Shown here piece after piece: positions 1-11,515 of a stretch of 64,000 bases of DNA. Made by a program: the position numbers and the translations under genes. The notes under the pieces are model-generated. The model did not search any database. It saw nothing but the letters and a program-made list of their open reading frames with translations, and was not told the DNA's origin. This DNA comes from Vandiemenella viatica. Taxonomy: Eukaryota; Arthropoda; Insecta; Orthoptera; Morabidae. Where the stretch lies: assembly GCA_031002005.1 (NCBI GenBank), contig JARYHS010006964.1, positions 2,976,001 to 3,040,000 of the forward strand. The letters are read 5' to 3'. The stretch's first letter is position 1. The number at the start of each line of letters is the position of its first letter.

Positions 1-440
1 GTGAGATCACTAACATGTTCATCAAAGATAAGGCGAGTCTGTTGGCAAGACATCAACGTGAGTTCACTATCATGTTCATCAAAGATTAGGCGATCCTGTT
101 GGCAAGACATCAACGTGAGTTCACTATCATGCCCCTCAAACCCGTGTAGCATGATTCCAGCATTCTGACAATGACAGTCATCCCACTGGAAGAAGCTAAC
201 ACCAATATAGTCCAAAGCTGCTACATTTCTTTTGATTACTACAATAGGTTCCACTGAAACCCAGGTGAAAGTTCCCCACAGAATATCACCTACTTCCGTG
301 TGTGCATGTTTCGAGCATACATGTGCCTGGAAGATGGTACATCTGGCCACGAACATATATATGGTGTAAAAATAAACGTGCTTCTTCCGGCCAGGTGACA
401 CATTTCCATTGATCCATGGTTCAACCTAGATGATCTCGCA
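1..440 (-). pseudogene. Tc1-like transposase relic with 57-bp repeat (left copy)
   Basis: Minus-strand copy of the Tc1-like relic described at 34,860-35,930. Bases 1-130 hold about two full 57-bp repeat units plus the start of a third. Bases 130-440 match the transposase segment upstream of the repeats. This arm has two fewer repeat units (114 bp) than the matching part of the right arm, so the repeat differs in length between copies. It lies on the intron side of the exon 1 copy at 939-1,348, as in the right arm, and is cut by the window edge. Confidence 0.6.
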
Positions 441-938
441 GTCGTAGCTCATGATGGCTCAATATGTGGACATGTAGATATCATCTGCTGCATTCAATCT
501 TTGGGTGGGAAGTTTTCATAATCTTTTGGCTCATTAGTGTATGTAGAAGGATAGCAATGTAAGTTGTGTAGAATTTTATAATTAAATATTCCAACTTATA
601 ATACCCTAAATTTATTCTTTAGTGTACTTTAGCTGTTTATAGTGTTGACAGACACCAGAATGTCAATTAAACATTTTGCTACCCTGTAACAAAGACCTAG
701 ATCTTCCAATACAGGCTTTCAAAAAATATTTTTTAATAGTTTAATTAGATAGAAATTACAAAACTAAATAGTTCCAAATATGGATTTTCATCTTTTGGTG
801 TTGTATTTAACTGCTGATATTAATAGAAGACTTCAATTTTAGTGGAAAACTTGAGGTTACATGAAATACCTATTCCATAAGTTCAATAAATACGACTGAG
901 AAATAAATAAGAACATTAAAATATAGGTCTTATCTCAC

Positions 939-1348
939 CTTCTTTGTGAAGTCCTGTTGGTATTTTTGTGAAGCCAGAGTGTGACAAAATCTTCAAATAC
1001 TTGAGAACAATATTCACAGACAAATAATGGAGAGCAAATAGTGATAATATGCTGGAACACGTGTTTCATTAGAGAGAACCAACATAGAAAGATTTCGCCA
1101 CATTGTTGGCAAATGCGAGATGGAATCCTTATGCACAGTTCATGGCTAAAAATATGCCTTATCAACGAGTCCCGTGTGCTGGAAAGATGCAGGCACAGGA
1201 CACATGTATACTGTAAAGGTCTGGCAACTGATGTGATGCTGTAGTTACTCTCATGAATGGTGCTAACATAGCTCACATCAGAGCCAACTGAAAGTTTACT
1301 TATGATTGTCTGTGCACATGAAGACTTCTCCATCACACTAAAATTCAT
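939..1348 (-). CDS. Exon 1 of C2H2 zinc-finger gene, left-arm copy
   Basis: The start codon is at 1,348-1,346 and the exon ends at 939, immediately before a GTGAGA donor (938-933 on the minus strand). The 410-bp length matches the right-arm exon. Two C2H2 fingers are intact (C49, C52, H65, H69 and C80, C83, H96, H100). A third has C111, C114 and H127 but Asn at the last His position (131). It differs from the right copy at five residues: 4 (S/N), 39 (T/S), 77 (S/C), 88 (L/R) and 94 (M/T). The frame is open and the donor kept, so this copy is not obviously dead. Its second exon would lie left of the window. Confidence 0.65.
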
Positions 1349-2118
1349 CTGACACAGTGGTGAACAATAATTTTTTGTTGAAACTTAGTTTTTGACCTAC
1401 AAAAATAAATGCGAATTTTCAGTTGATTTATACAAAGACAAAGCAAAAATATACACAGAAACATGCTAATATGGCATATGCACATAAATATGATTAAAAC
1501 AAAATTTTGCCTTTCCAGAATTTGCAGACACATTTTCTTTGCAGCAACCTATGTGTTGTCTGTAGTTACACAAGACTCAAATGTAACGGAATGTATCATA
1601 TATGATTCAGCATTTTAAAATTATTATATTAGCAAGGTAAGGTATGATGAATAGGTTTCAAGTAGCAATAATTTGTAGATTGTGTGCAAGTATAGTTATG
1701 GAATTTTTTTTTCTTGAGAAAAAGCAATTCATAATTTATATGGAGTATGTTTCACCAATAAGTATGGCATTATCATTTATTAGTGCCCGACACATTAACA
1801 TCAGTTTTCTCTGTTATTTGAAAATTTCATTCTGTTATATATCCAAAACATATTATCTACTGTGAGATTTATATTTGTACAATTTTCAATTATATAATGC
1901 ACTATCTGTAGGTTTTTTTATTGTTTTAATGGATAAATTTAATTAATAATTTGTGGTGTGTGTGTGTCTCACATATGTTAATTAATCCTTTCTCAGTATA
2001 ATTGAATATGTCTACATATCTACACAATACATTACTACAACATAACATTCACATTTCGATCACTGGGTCAACTGTCTTTACAGGTGTGGCGTCACTTCCG
2101 TCTGTAGTAAGCTTACTG
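1349..2118. other. AT-rich flank between zinc-finger exon 1 and hAT element
   Basis: Unique-looking AT-rich DNA shared with 33,253-34,013. Reading away from the exon on the minus strand there is a pyrimidine tract ending in AG, about 50 bases before the start codon. It could be a splice acceptor for an upstream exon. No coding sequence is recognised. Confidence 0.4.
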
Positions 2119-4894
2119 TGACTACCCAGGGCCGTAGCTAAGGGGGGGGGGCATTGTGGGGCAATGCCCTACCTTAAAATTCCAATGCCCTACATTAAAA
2201 GATACCATCAGCTAAGATAATATGCTAATTACCTAATCTGTTTGTTCATAGTATGAAATGATGGGGAAAAAATTAATGAACTACTAACATAGCGACGTGT
2301 AAACAATTCCGAATTAACTACATTTCGTCACTGTCATTTATACTAATTCGTTATTCTGCCCACAGATGACATTTGAAGTACATATTGTCTATGTTGTTTA
2401 TTAGTGTAGTGTAGGTACAATGTTTTAGGCAGTTAGTAACACAATTGTTTATTTAGTGCTGTGAACTGAAGACCTATTGATTTTGTGATGGATATACGAG
2501 CTTTCTATAGCAAAAAACGAAGAGTTCAAGAGGAAATTAACCATGAAGGACCTCATTCCTCAAAACTGATGGAAGCACAAAATACAATTACCACTCATAG
2601 TCCTATGGAAACAGGTTTGGTGAAACATGTTGGTAATGTTAGCTGTAGTATTTCTTCTGAAATTGTACAAATCGGAGAACCGATAAAGCAAGTTATTTTA
2701 GATGTACAACTAAAAGAAAATACCAGAATCTCTGTAGTGTACTGGTTCAAGTGATATAAATGGTTACAGTATTCAGTCCAGAAAGATGCTGCTTTTTGCT
2801 ACTGTTGCCAGCAATTTTTACCTCATGGAAGCAAACAGACTTCGTACACTCTCACAAGATTCAGAAATTGGAAAAAAATGGATTAAAAATCCGTTTCTCA
2901 TACACAAGCCATGGCGATGTGGCAGGAAAAATTACATAAAATATCTACAACTAGCTGTGATGAAGCGTTAATATGTCGAGAAGCATTAGAAAAAGATAGG
3001 CCTAATGCAATGACTATTATTGAAAAAATAGAACTTCTAGTTGTCAGTGAATTGGCTTTTCGTGGAAATTATATTTTGGAGAAAGAAAAAGAACAAGGAT
3101 CATTTCAGAATTTTTTTTAAAATACACATCCATGAAACATCCTAATTTGAAGGACGCTCTCAGTCATATAACACAAAATACAACATATCGTTCACCTGAA
3201 ATTCAAAATCAAATAATTCAAGCAATGGTTCTTGCAGTGCGGGGTTCCATTGCTAAGGATATTGAGGAATCTGGCGTGAACCGGTTGACTGTAATGGAAG
3301 ATGGGATGAAAGGTAAAAATAAAAGAGAAAATATTGCAGTAATAATACGTTACATTAAGGATAGGTTCGTCAATGAGTCGTTGCTGACAGTTACAACTAT
3401 TGAAAACCTTGTTACAGACACTTTCACGGAATTAACGTTAAATATGCTTCCCCAAAATAACATTGACCTCTCCGGCATGTCATAATGTCGCAAGTGTAAT
3501 GTATGGGAAAGTTTCGGGAGATGCGACCAGAATAGAAAATAAACATTGCCAAATAATTCCTCAGGTCTATTGGTACAACCATCTCTTGCATTTTATACTC
3601 ATCAGGAGAATGTCGGAAAAGACATTCATCCGTATTTTTTTGGATCAATACATCATGTTACATGAATTCTTTCACCATGGCAAAACAGCTGCCTTGTATA
3701 GTGGAAAAAGGATTGGCTCGTTCCTTGAACAGCATTGGTCAAGACACTTGGCGGTTGCAAAAGTTGTAAACAATAATTATTCATCAATTTCGTTGACTTT
3801 AGATTAAATTAAAAATGACAGATTTAATGGTGACGATGGAGCTAATAGTGTCAGCATTAAAAGTCATACTCAACTTGGAATTCCGAATGGCCACGTTTGG
3901 GGCAAAAAAAGTCTTATCCCTGCTTAGACCTGCAGCACAATACGCAGAATTGAAAGACGCCATAACAATCACACAGTGCGTCCAAAATGAAAAAAATTGA
4001 GATCAGATGAAATTTACCTACAAATTTTGGAAGAAGCTAACTCTATGACAAATAGAAATTATGAAAATAGGACCCAGATTCAGAAGAGGCTCAAGAGGAA
4101 AATCAAAAAATCAAATCAGATGGATGATTTATAGGCTTCCTTGATGATGGCCCTTTCGACAAAAATAGAAGACCAGGATGCTTAGCCATTTAAATCTGAT
4201 TATTTTTAAACGTTGGACGTACTAATTGCTGAGTTACAAAGATGATTTTTGGACAATGATGATCTACTAAATTCATTAGTAAGCCTTGATGAGCTGGATG
4301 TAGACAAAATCGTACCACTGAAAAATTTATGTAAGTGAGAAATAATTTAACAAAACTATGTTGCTGCTTGTAAAATATTAGTTTTATTTATTTATGCCCA
4401 ATTCACAATTTCAACTTTGAATATATTTTTATGCCACTTGTGTTGAAACTTTCGTCCATGGGTTCCATGTACAAAGAAAATTGTTAAACAACTTTACCCA
4501 AAATCAGTCGATGCTGGTGCACAGAAAATTTCATTGGCAATTCAATTTGGAATGTAAACAGCATTCTTGATACCTTGCACAGGGGGACCATAGTTTTTAT
4601 GATTTTTAGTTTTTTTTTAATTAGTTTGTATATAGATGCTAGATATTTTATTCTTTTCTTTTTTTAATGTAATCTGTATGTAGTAAATTAATTAGAATTT
4701 TCAGGTCTAACAAATCCATCAAGGGAAGAGGCTACCGTGGTCAAAGCTTATTTGAGTCACTGCGAGGATAAAACGGAAAACACAATGCGAGTTTTGTAAA
4801 GACAGAAATTGGCGTTCAAAGATATATATGAGCTTTTAGCATCTGTGGCAACCACAGGATATAGTACTGCTGCGTGCAGATCTACGTTTTCAAC

Positions 4895-6378
4895 GTTGAC
4901 TGTAGAGATGGGCAAAACAGCTTTTTTCCAGTAATACGTTATTCAGTTATTGCTTCTTTTATCTAACCGCTTTTTTTAACAGTTAGAAATAACGTACAGT
5001 TATTTTGTTCCGAAGTAATATCTGTGGTGACGCTACTAAAATCTCTGCTCAGAAACGCTCTTCTCTTGTTGCAAAAGCCGGAAATGTCAAATAACCGGAT
5101 GTGACGAATATAGCGGCCCTGACGTCACGAAAAGCCGCTTATTAGCGTTATTTAGCGTTTAACGATACGTCACGAATAGCGGCTATCAAATAAGCGGCTT
5201 CCTAATAAGCGGCTTCCATAGTAACTGTCAGAAACTTTATGTACGCCTTCGACTTGTGTTTATGTATTTGTTTAATAAGTCGCAGTGATGCCTTGATAAA
5301 TTAATATAGAATTTTAACACGACCAGCTTTAGCGGTTTGTGTATAACGTGATTTACGGACGTACGATAAAAAAAAAAAAAAAAAAAAAAAAAATGCGAAG
5401 TGGGCAGTTTTGATTACGTGTTAATATATTTTTCTGTTTGAAACTAATGAATTTGTAGTATGAGTTTTTATGAATATATGCAACAAATACAGAAGATTAA
5501 CTTTGCTGAAAGAAAACAATTTTTTCAGTCTGGCTATTAATTCGCATTAAGTTTTGTGTGGCTATAGTTATATGTATAGCATACTTTACATATGTTGTAA
5601 ATGTGTCCCAATAACAGACGAGCTGCAATTTAAATATGTTGTTCAGACGTACATAAAAGTACTTTGAAATGTAAATATGATTTGCTGTTTTAAACTAATT
5701 GACTTGTGGAAATACTAGCGCTTTTCGATGGTTTCTCCATCTGTTGGTAGCTATCTCAGTTAATAACGGTTAAAGGTATTAAAAAGCTGTTTACATAGGT
5801 GGTGTCCTCTAGTGATCGCTATCGAAGTTAATAACGCCTTCAACTGGCAAAGACGATATAACACATGTACACAGCTGTAACAAAAAGCATAATAAAGTGG
5901 TTTTTGATGGAAGGATGGATGCTGAAAACCAGTTTAATGGTCACTAAGTCGTAGAGAGATGATAAATTTTGGACCCTATCGCAAATAACACCTGCAAAGT
6001 AGTATTTAACGTCGTCAGCAGTAGCGACATCTTTTGGGCGCTATCGCAGTTAATAACGGTTAGAGGTTGGAAAAAGCGGTTTACATAGGTGGTGTCCTCT
6101 AGTGATCGCTATCGTAGTTAATAACTATTATTTTGCGATGGTAGTGTAATCTAGTGGTATTTATTGCAATTAATAACGGTGAGAGAGGCAATAAGCGGTG
6201 ACTGATGCACTCGTAGCGGGCGGTCGACGAACAATTACAGCGCTGTCAGAGAGGGAAGTGCTGACCGTTATTTGAATAACTCCAGTTATCGTTTTGGCCG
6301 CTACTTTCTAAACGGCGTTTTTAAAATAACGGTTATTTGTAGCCGCTTAGTTATTTGTGACCCATCTCTAGTTGACTG
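4895..6378 (+). mobile_element. Non-autonomous hAT MITE in the hAT C-terminal coding region
   Basis: The element spans 4,903-6,370 (1,468 bp). It has inverted termini TAGAGATGGG...CCCATCTCTA and an exact 8-bp target duplication GTTGACTG (4,895-4,902 and 6,371-6,378). The right arm has a single copy of the target, so this is a clean post-duplication insertion. It contains no transposase. Inside are many TTATTAACGG-like motifs and two copies of a block of about 80 bp (5,750-5,830 and 6,040-6,120), plus a 24-base A run at about 5,369. TIR and target length both fit the hAT superfamily. Confidence 0.9.
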
Positions 6379-6452
6379 CAATCGACATGCCTCAGAGGCT
6401 GTCAATGGGTCACGAAAGAATGGCAAGCATTGTATTTCTGGCCTTTGAAAAG

Positions 6453-6701
6453 AAAGGAACACCGAGCATGGTGGTGTAACGGATAGCGTTCTGGCCTCGC
6501 ATTCGGGAGGACGGCGGTTCGAATCCCCGTCTGGGCATCCAGATTTGGGTCTTCCATGGTTTCCCAAATCACTCCAGGCAATGCCGGGATGCGTCCTTAA
6601 AAAGGCCATGGCCGAATTCCTTCCCATTCCTTGCCCTCATCCTTTCCCGTTTCTAAAGACCTCGCTGTTGAGAGACGTAAAGCAGTTAAAAAAAAAGGAA
6701 C
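6453..6701 (+). mobile_element. tRNA-derived SINE inside hAT ORF (left copy)
   Basis: The SINE body is 6,461-6,693. It has a tRNA-like head with an A-box-like segment (GTGTAACGGATAGC) and a B box (GGTTCGAATCC), a body, and a short A tail. It is flanked by target duplication AAAGGAAC (6,453-6,460 and 6,694-6,701). If the SINE and one duplication copy are ignored, the hAT frame runs uninterrupted from LAFEKKG into KSVDLNEILC and stops at about 6,772, so it landed inside the last part of the transposase. Present in both arms, hence older than their separation. Confidence 0.88.
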
Positions 6702-6799
6702 GAAGTCAGTTGATCTGAATGAGATCCTATGCATTTTTAATAATGTGACAAATCAAAGAATTCATCTGATGTAAGGAAGGAGTTTTTATTATTATATTG

Positions 6800-8198
6800 A
6801 ACATAAAATGTTTGTGGCCACGAAACTGCTATGCTGTCAGAGCAGGCGGAGAGATTATATTCCGAGGTGGCGGATAGTGGTGGGTCATAACCGTCTTGCC
6901 AGAGGACTTGAGTGAAATAAATGGCTCTTGTGGACCAAACACACAACAACCTCTACGGTTAACAACTGTAGTTGTAACTCGGAGCTTGCACATGGTTGAA
7001 TACCTTTTACCGTCAGCATGGAAGGAAGTCTTTTAAGGAAAATTCCACCGACTGGCAACAGCTAGGGAAGACTGAACTCATATACGGTGGGCAGTCGCTT
7101 GAAAGCTGATCTAGATGAGTCGGAGCATCTGGAAATACCCAAGCCTGATAGAAGAGCTAAATTTAGAATTAAAAAACACACAATATAACCCCCCTCATCC
7201 AACCAGTGAAACTCAAGATTTTGACAGACAAAATGGATCGGCAAAGGATATTGTTGCCGGAATCCAGAAAATGAGAAATACCGATCAAGAACCAATAGAA
7301 TCACAAGGGTATAGAAAGGAAATACCAGGAAAAAGTGTAATGAAGCAGTGTCCACAATTCGGAACAGGATTCATGGTCAACACCAAAATAATAGAGTCAA
7401 TAGTAGAATTCAAAACACAATCTCCTACGTTCTCAACGCTAACTATAAAAGCTGCCAATAGAATATACATGATAATAAATGCCCATGCCCCATCTAATGA
7501 TAAAAACAATAGGAAAGAACATGGAGAAGAGGTGGATGAATTTTGGGAACTTCTGGATATATAACAGCAACAACTATAAACAAAAATCACACCAAAATTT
7601 TAATTGGCGATTTTTAACGCCCAATTATGAAGGGAAAAAAGATATAGAAATGTAATAGGGTAATGGCCAGCACAAAGAACGAACAAGAATGGCATAAGAC
7701 TGGTGAAATTCTGCAGAAACCATGACATGATCTCGAAATCAACATACTTCATGAGAAGATCAAATAAACTAAAAACCTGGAAACATCCAGACTGGAAAAA
7801 AGGAGGATGGCAGCTGGATCATGTTTGTATGAATAAGAATTACCACAGAGGAATCCTTAGAGGAACAGACACTGGATCAGATCATTACATGGTAAAAATA
7901 AAAATTAAGTTCACTCTGTTGCAAAGAAAGAATTCCACCCCAAAAAGAAGAGAGCCTTTGACCCACATAAACTGATAAACAACACGGAATATGAAAAAAT
8001 AACTGGGAGTATAAAACTAACTGATGACCAGGAGGAAATAATTTCCCAACCGAAACAAATAGCTGAACAAGAAGCCCCAATAAATCCCAGAAAAATCACC
8101 AATGATGGAATGACAAATGTGATAAAACAGTAGAAGATAGACATAAAGCTTGCGTAAAATATCAGTCAGAAAACCGAAGAATCACACTTGGAACTCGC
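6800..8198 (+). mobile_element. RTE-like LINE, 5' part only (left copy)
   Basis: A GC-richer 5' leader (6,800-7,110) is followed by an AP-endonuclease-type coding region. The frame 7,115-7,564 includes QCPQFGTGF and RIYMIINAHAPSNDK, typical of LINE endonucleases. The GDF of the catalytic motif is visible near 7,603 in a shifted frame, and the histidine-containing end is near 7,880 (DHYMVKIK). Stops and frameshifts break it. It ends abruptly at 8,194-8,198 (CTCGC), where the rest of the LINE has been removed by the 5.9-kb deletion. The full-length relative is at 24,280-30,110. Confidence 0.75.
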
Positions 8199-8289
8199 TA
8201 TCATTTTACACTTTTTTCCAATATATGATGTATTATTACTAATACACATCTCTTTGATCAATCACCTTAACTTATAATTCTATAGAAAT

Positions 8290-8504
8290 GTACACACTTT
8301 ATCATTATTCCTGGACGCAGCTGAAAAATTCTATCACTTTTATCTTGCACAATCTACATCAACGTCATCCTAAGAAACAATAACGCAATAGTGGCTCGTC
8401 GGTATTGCGTTACTGTTTCCTGGGATGACATTGATGTTGGATTGTGCAAGATACGAGTGATAGAATATTTCAGCGGCGGCCAATAAAAATGATAAAATGT
8501 GTAC
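8290..8504. repeat. Small near-perfect palindrome / foldback MITE (left copy)
   Basis: Two arms of about 100 bp are inverted repeats around a loop of about a dozen bases near 8,395-8,410. Arm motifs include ATTCTATCACTTTTATCTTG and its complement. The transcript would form a long hairpin. The same structure is at 22,529-22,739. No coding potential. It could be a MITE reduced to its TIRs or a small-RNA-generating hairpin. Confidence 0.8.
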
Positions 8505-10385
8505 CTGCTATCCTATAACCACATTACTTTTTTCTCTCTTTTTTAAATTTTCTATCTTCCCATCACACCGAAAACGTCTAGCCATTATGTTCCCAAACAC
8601 TTAATATTCAGAGCTGCCATATTAATAATCCGTTTACACAATTTTCTCATCCTGTTTCAGATTCTCTGGCCTAGGACATATGTTTTGTATTTTATTTTTC
8701 TGGGACAGTTGGTTGGCCTGTACTGAACAACAGATCTGGAGAGGGGTGAAGTTATCTCACAGCAAAAATAATTATAAAAGCTTACATGACAGGATTTCAA
8801 GAAATCTCCAAAAGGGTGAAAAAACACTAAGAAAGTAGACAACGAATTGCTAAGATGATTCTTATAGAATTACAAGGGCACAAACTTTGTAGCTTACATC
8901 TAATTTTCATAGTGAGTTGAACACATGGTAAACCCTGATATAATGTATTTAGATACATCATTAAGCCTGAGTGGAAGCAGGGAAAAAGAACATTATAGGG
9001 GTTGTAAGTAACATGAATCCAACAGACCGTTTGGGATATGGGGAACAAATATGGCTTAGAATAATTGCTTAGTAAAGGCGCGTACACAAGGTCAACAAAC
9101 AACAACCAATTTCTTGGGATGACCGTTGGTGGCCAATGCGTTGGCATTCGGCCTCTCGTCCTCATCAAACCAAAGGATTGGAGCCAATGGATTCAGCCAT
9201 GTGGAATCGCAGTTGACTTCGAAAACTCGTCCAGGTCGCTAGCATTTTATATTATAAACTAATAAGTAATGTTTGAACTATAATTTAACAAGCCGATCTC
9301 ATGAGGGAAGAAGGGAATTTATTAGTTTCCCAGGTACAGAATTTATTTTACTGTAAAAAGCTGATCAAAAAATTAATTTAAAAAATACGTTGGCAAATGA
9401 CCTCTCTTTTCAATATTGTGGTTCCAAAAGATGTCAAAGAAGAGAACGTTTTTTATTAAAAAATTGATAAGTAAGATATATCCTGCAAGAAGCCTATACT
9501 GCTAAAAGAAACAATGTTATTTTGTATACTTCATCAGCACCACTCACAGTTCTGTATTTGCTTTCATCTCTTTGCCTTTCCTGGCGAAAAATATACCACC
9601 AAAAATTCTATTTTTTCCTTCACATTTTGCACAGTACTACGAAAAAGTAACTCCCTGCAAGCACCTAATCTCTTTAATTTTTCTTTAAATAATCAGTTTG
9701 CAAGGTACAAAAAATGTTCTATTTACTATAAAAATTACCAGTTTTATAATGCCATCACATTCCTTACTCCAATGATTTTAAACACAATAATTAGGGGGTA
9801 AACACCATTAGGCAATTCAAATAACTAATTAATAAAACTAACACACATTAATAAAATAATCTATGTTGGTTCGGAATCTATACAAGCGCCAACCAAACGC
9901 AAATCTTTTGATGTTACGCCAGCAGAACAATTCTCAACCAAGGCCAATCACTTAGTTGACTCCGATTTGCCTCGCACACAAACTAAGCAAATCTCTCTCA
10001 ACGAACCGGTTAGTCGCCATTTGTTGACGGTCAATTGCTTTCGCACATGAAGATGAACACACATTGGGGAAAACTTATAAAAAGTTAATTCAATTTAATA
10101 CACACATAGTTATGAAAGTTTTGTAGAGAGTAATACAGATAAAATAAACAAAGCATGTCAGATGAACAACAATAATTAAATAAATGAAACAAATATTAAG
10201 TGGGTCAAAGAGATAATTGTGGCAGAAGAACATCTGGTTAAAAGCGACACACAGTACTACAACTTTACACCTAACAGAAGGATAAAGATGTTATATGAAG
10301 AATTCAGTCCTTCAGAAACACAAGTCACTGGTCAGAGTGTAAAAGACCCATGTCAGTGACTGAGATTGTAGGGATATTGGTCAAA
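8505..10385. other. Unannotated stretch shared by both arms
   Basis: Matches 20,674-22,528 in reverse. Several short ORFs occur on both strands, none resembling a known family. A moderately GC-richer patch lies at 9,060-9,240 and another at 9,860-10,060. The single-copy target of the right-arm insertion lies near 10,354. I see no gene that can be supported. Confidence 0.4.
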
Positions 10386-10389
10386 GAAT

Positions 10390-10660
10390 TAGGAATAGTG
10401 CATGTAAGGGAAGAGATGACTATGACCACAAGCTGGCACTCGATTTCATGAATAACGGAGTGGAAAAAGGTGACCATGATCACAAGCTAGTACTCGATTT
10501 CAGGAATAAGCGAGTGGGGAAAATTTTCTTTGTCGGTAAGGGTGTCAGGAATTGGAACAATTTACCTAGTGAATTGATGAATAATTTATCAAAAAGGCTG
10601 AAGGATTTTAGAATTAAAATTCTTAAAATTGCAAAAGCAGATGAGGGAGAAATTTAACAC
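10390..10660 (+). pseudogene. LINE ORF2 C-terminal tail remnant (left copy)
   Basis: It encodes the same C-terminal block as the Jockey-like LINE at 26,690-26,866: a DHDHKLxLDF segment, then VGKGV, NWNNLPSELMNN and LKDFRIKI. The reverse transcriptase upstream is absent, so this is a 5'-truncated copy. An 18-codon segment is tandemly duplicated in frame (units starting at 10,415 and 10,469). The Helitron begins 20 bases after the end of the frame. Confidence 0.7.
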
Positions 10661-10914
10661 TCAAAATACATAAGATAAATCTTTATATATAAAGATGAAT
10701 GTATGTATGTTTGTTTGTTCTTCATACAAACCCACAGTTTTCATCCGATCTCAATGAAACTTTGCACACTTATCCTTTGAAACAAGAAGAAAAATAATGT
10801 CCACATTTGGTTGAAAAATTATCTGTATAAATAACACATGTTGTCTCATAACTTCGAAATATGGTGATAGACAGACAGGTTGGATATGGTCATTTCCGTA
10901 CCGTGTTTCGGTAT

Positions 10915-10992
10915 AGTGGACTGGCAGCTTAGTGGTTAAAGTGCTTGCTTAAGAACGTCGTGGTCTCCGGTTCAAATCTCCGTGGAGGCAAA
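10915..10992 (+). other. tRNA-like segment within Helitron
   Basis: An A-box-like TTAGTGGTTAAAGTGC is followed at normal spacing by a B-box-like GGTTCAAATCTC, resembling a tRNA or SINE head. I do not call it a functional tRNA because the cloverleaf was not confirmed and the copy lies inside a repeat. The reverse copy is at about 18,315-18,390. Confidence 0.45.
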
Positions 10993-11515
10993 GATTTTAA
11001 AAATTGTTTTTCATTGTAAGAGTCAGGCCTGGGCCGTAGGTTATTCGGATTGAATGTTAAACTGTAGATATTAGAAAGTTAGGGGTGCAATGCGAGGCAA
11101 ATCGTAGGTAGTTTTGCAATGTTGTAGGTGTACACTTTTTTACGTTATAATGATCCCTCAGGTGTTGTTCGCAGTCAGTGTGTGAGTGTGAACCACAGTA
11201 ATATTATTATAAATACGGAAGTAAGTCTCTGTCTTTTTGTTACGTTTTGACGACTAAATGGCTATATCATTGTGATGCAATTTTATAAGGAAATCTGTAT
11301 GAAGGGCACAGGATATTTTTTCCAGTATGATTAACAGTTGTAGTCACGAAATTTTTAGACCTTATCGAATGGTGACAGAAATATGTTGGAAATTGATTCT
11401 CTTCAAGAGCACAGGTTCGACGGTACAATGATATAGCGATAGCTTTCCTGTCATATTATTCCTACTCGATATTGTTTTGGGACCAATCCTTCGTTAGCAA
11501 CTTTCTATATTTAAT

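Larger units (their letters stand above)
2119..6780 (+). mobile_element. ZMYM1-like hAT transposon, left-arm copy, 3' end deleted
   Basis: The element starts at 2,127 with the terminus CAGGGCCGTAGCTAAGG, preceded by target duplication TGACTACC (2,119-2,126). A broken transposase gene runs from ATG 2,488 to a stop at about 6,772. In order it shows a TTF-type zinc-finger segment (residues like DAAFCYCC, 2,770-2,900), DUF4371-like blocks (3,130-3,800, with a VASVMYGKVSG motif near 3,490), and a hAT C-terminal dimerisation segment (4,700-4,900, continuing at 6,379 after the MITE). Frameshifts and stops make it non-functional. The family cuts and pastes with 8-bp target duplications. Two later insertions sit inside it: a hAT MITE (4,903-6,370) and a SINE (6,461-6,693). 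Its 3' end went with the 5.9-kb deletion at 8,194. Confidence 0.8.

Noticed and set aside
6461..6540. tRNA gene
   Set aside because: A and B boxes are those of a SINE head, with a SINE body, A tail and target duplication following.
9514..9801. 95-codon plus-strand ORF
   Set aside because: No domain and no recognisable family. The counterpart in the right arm (about 21,220-21,510) is not kept as an equivalent open frame.
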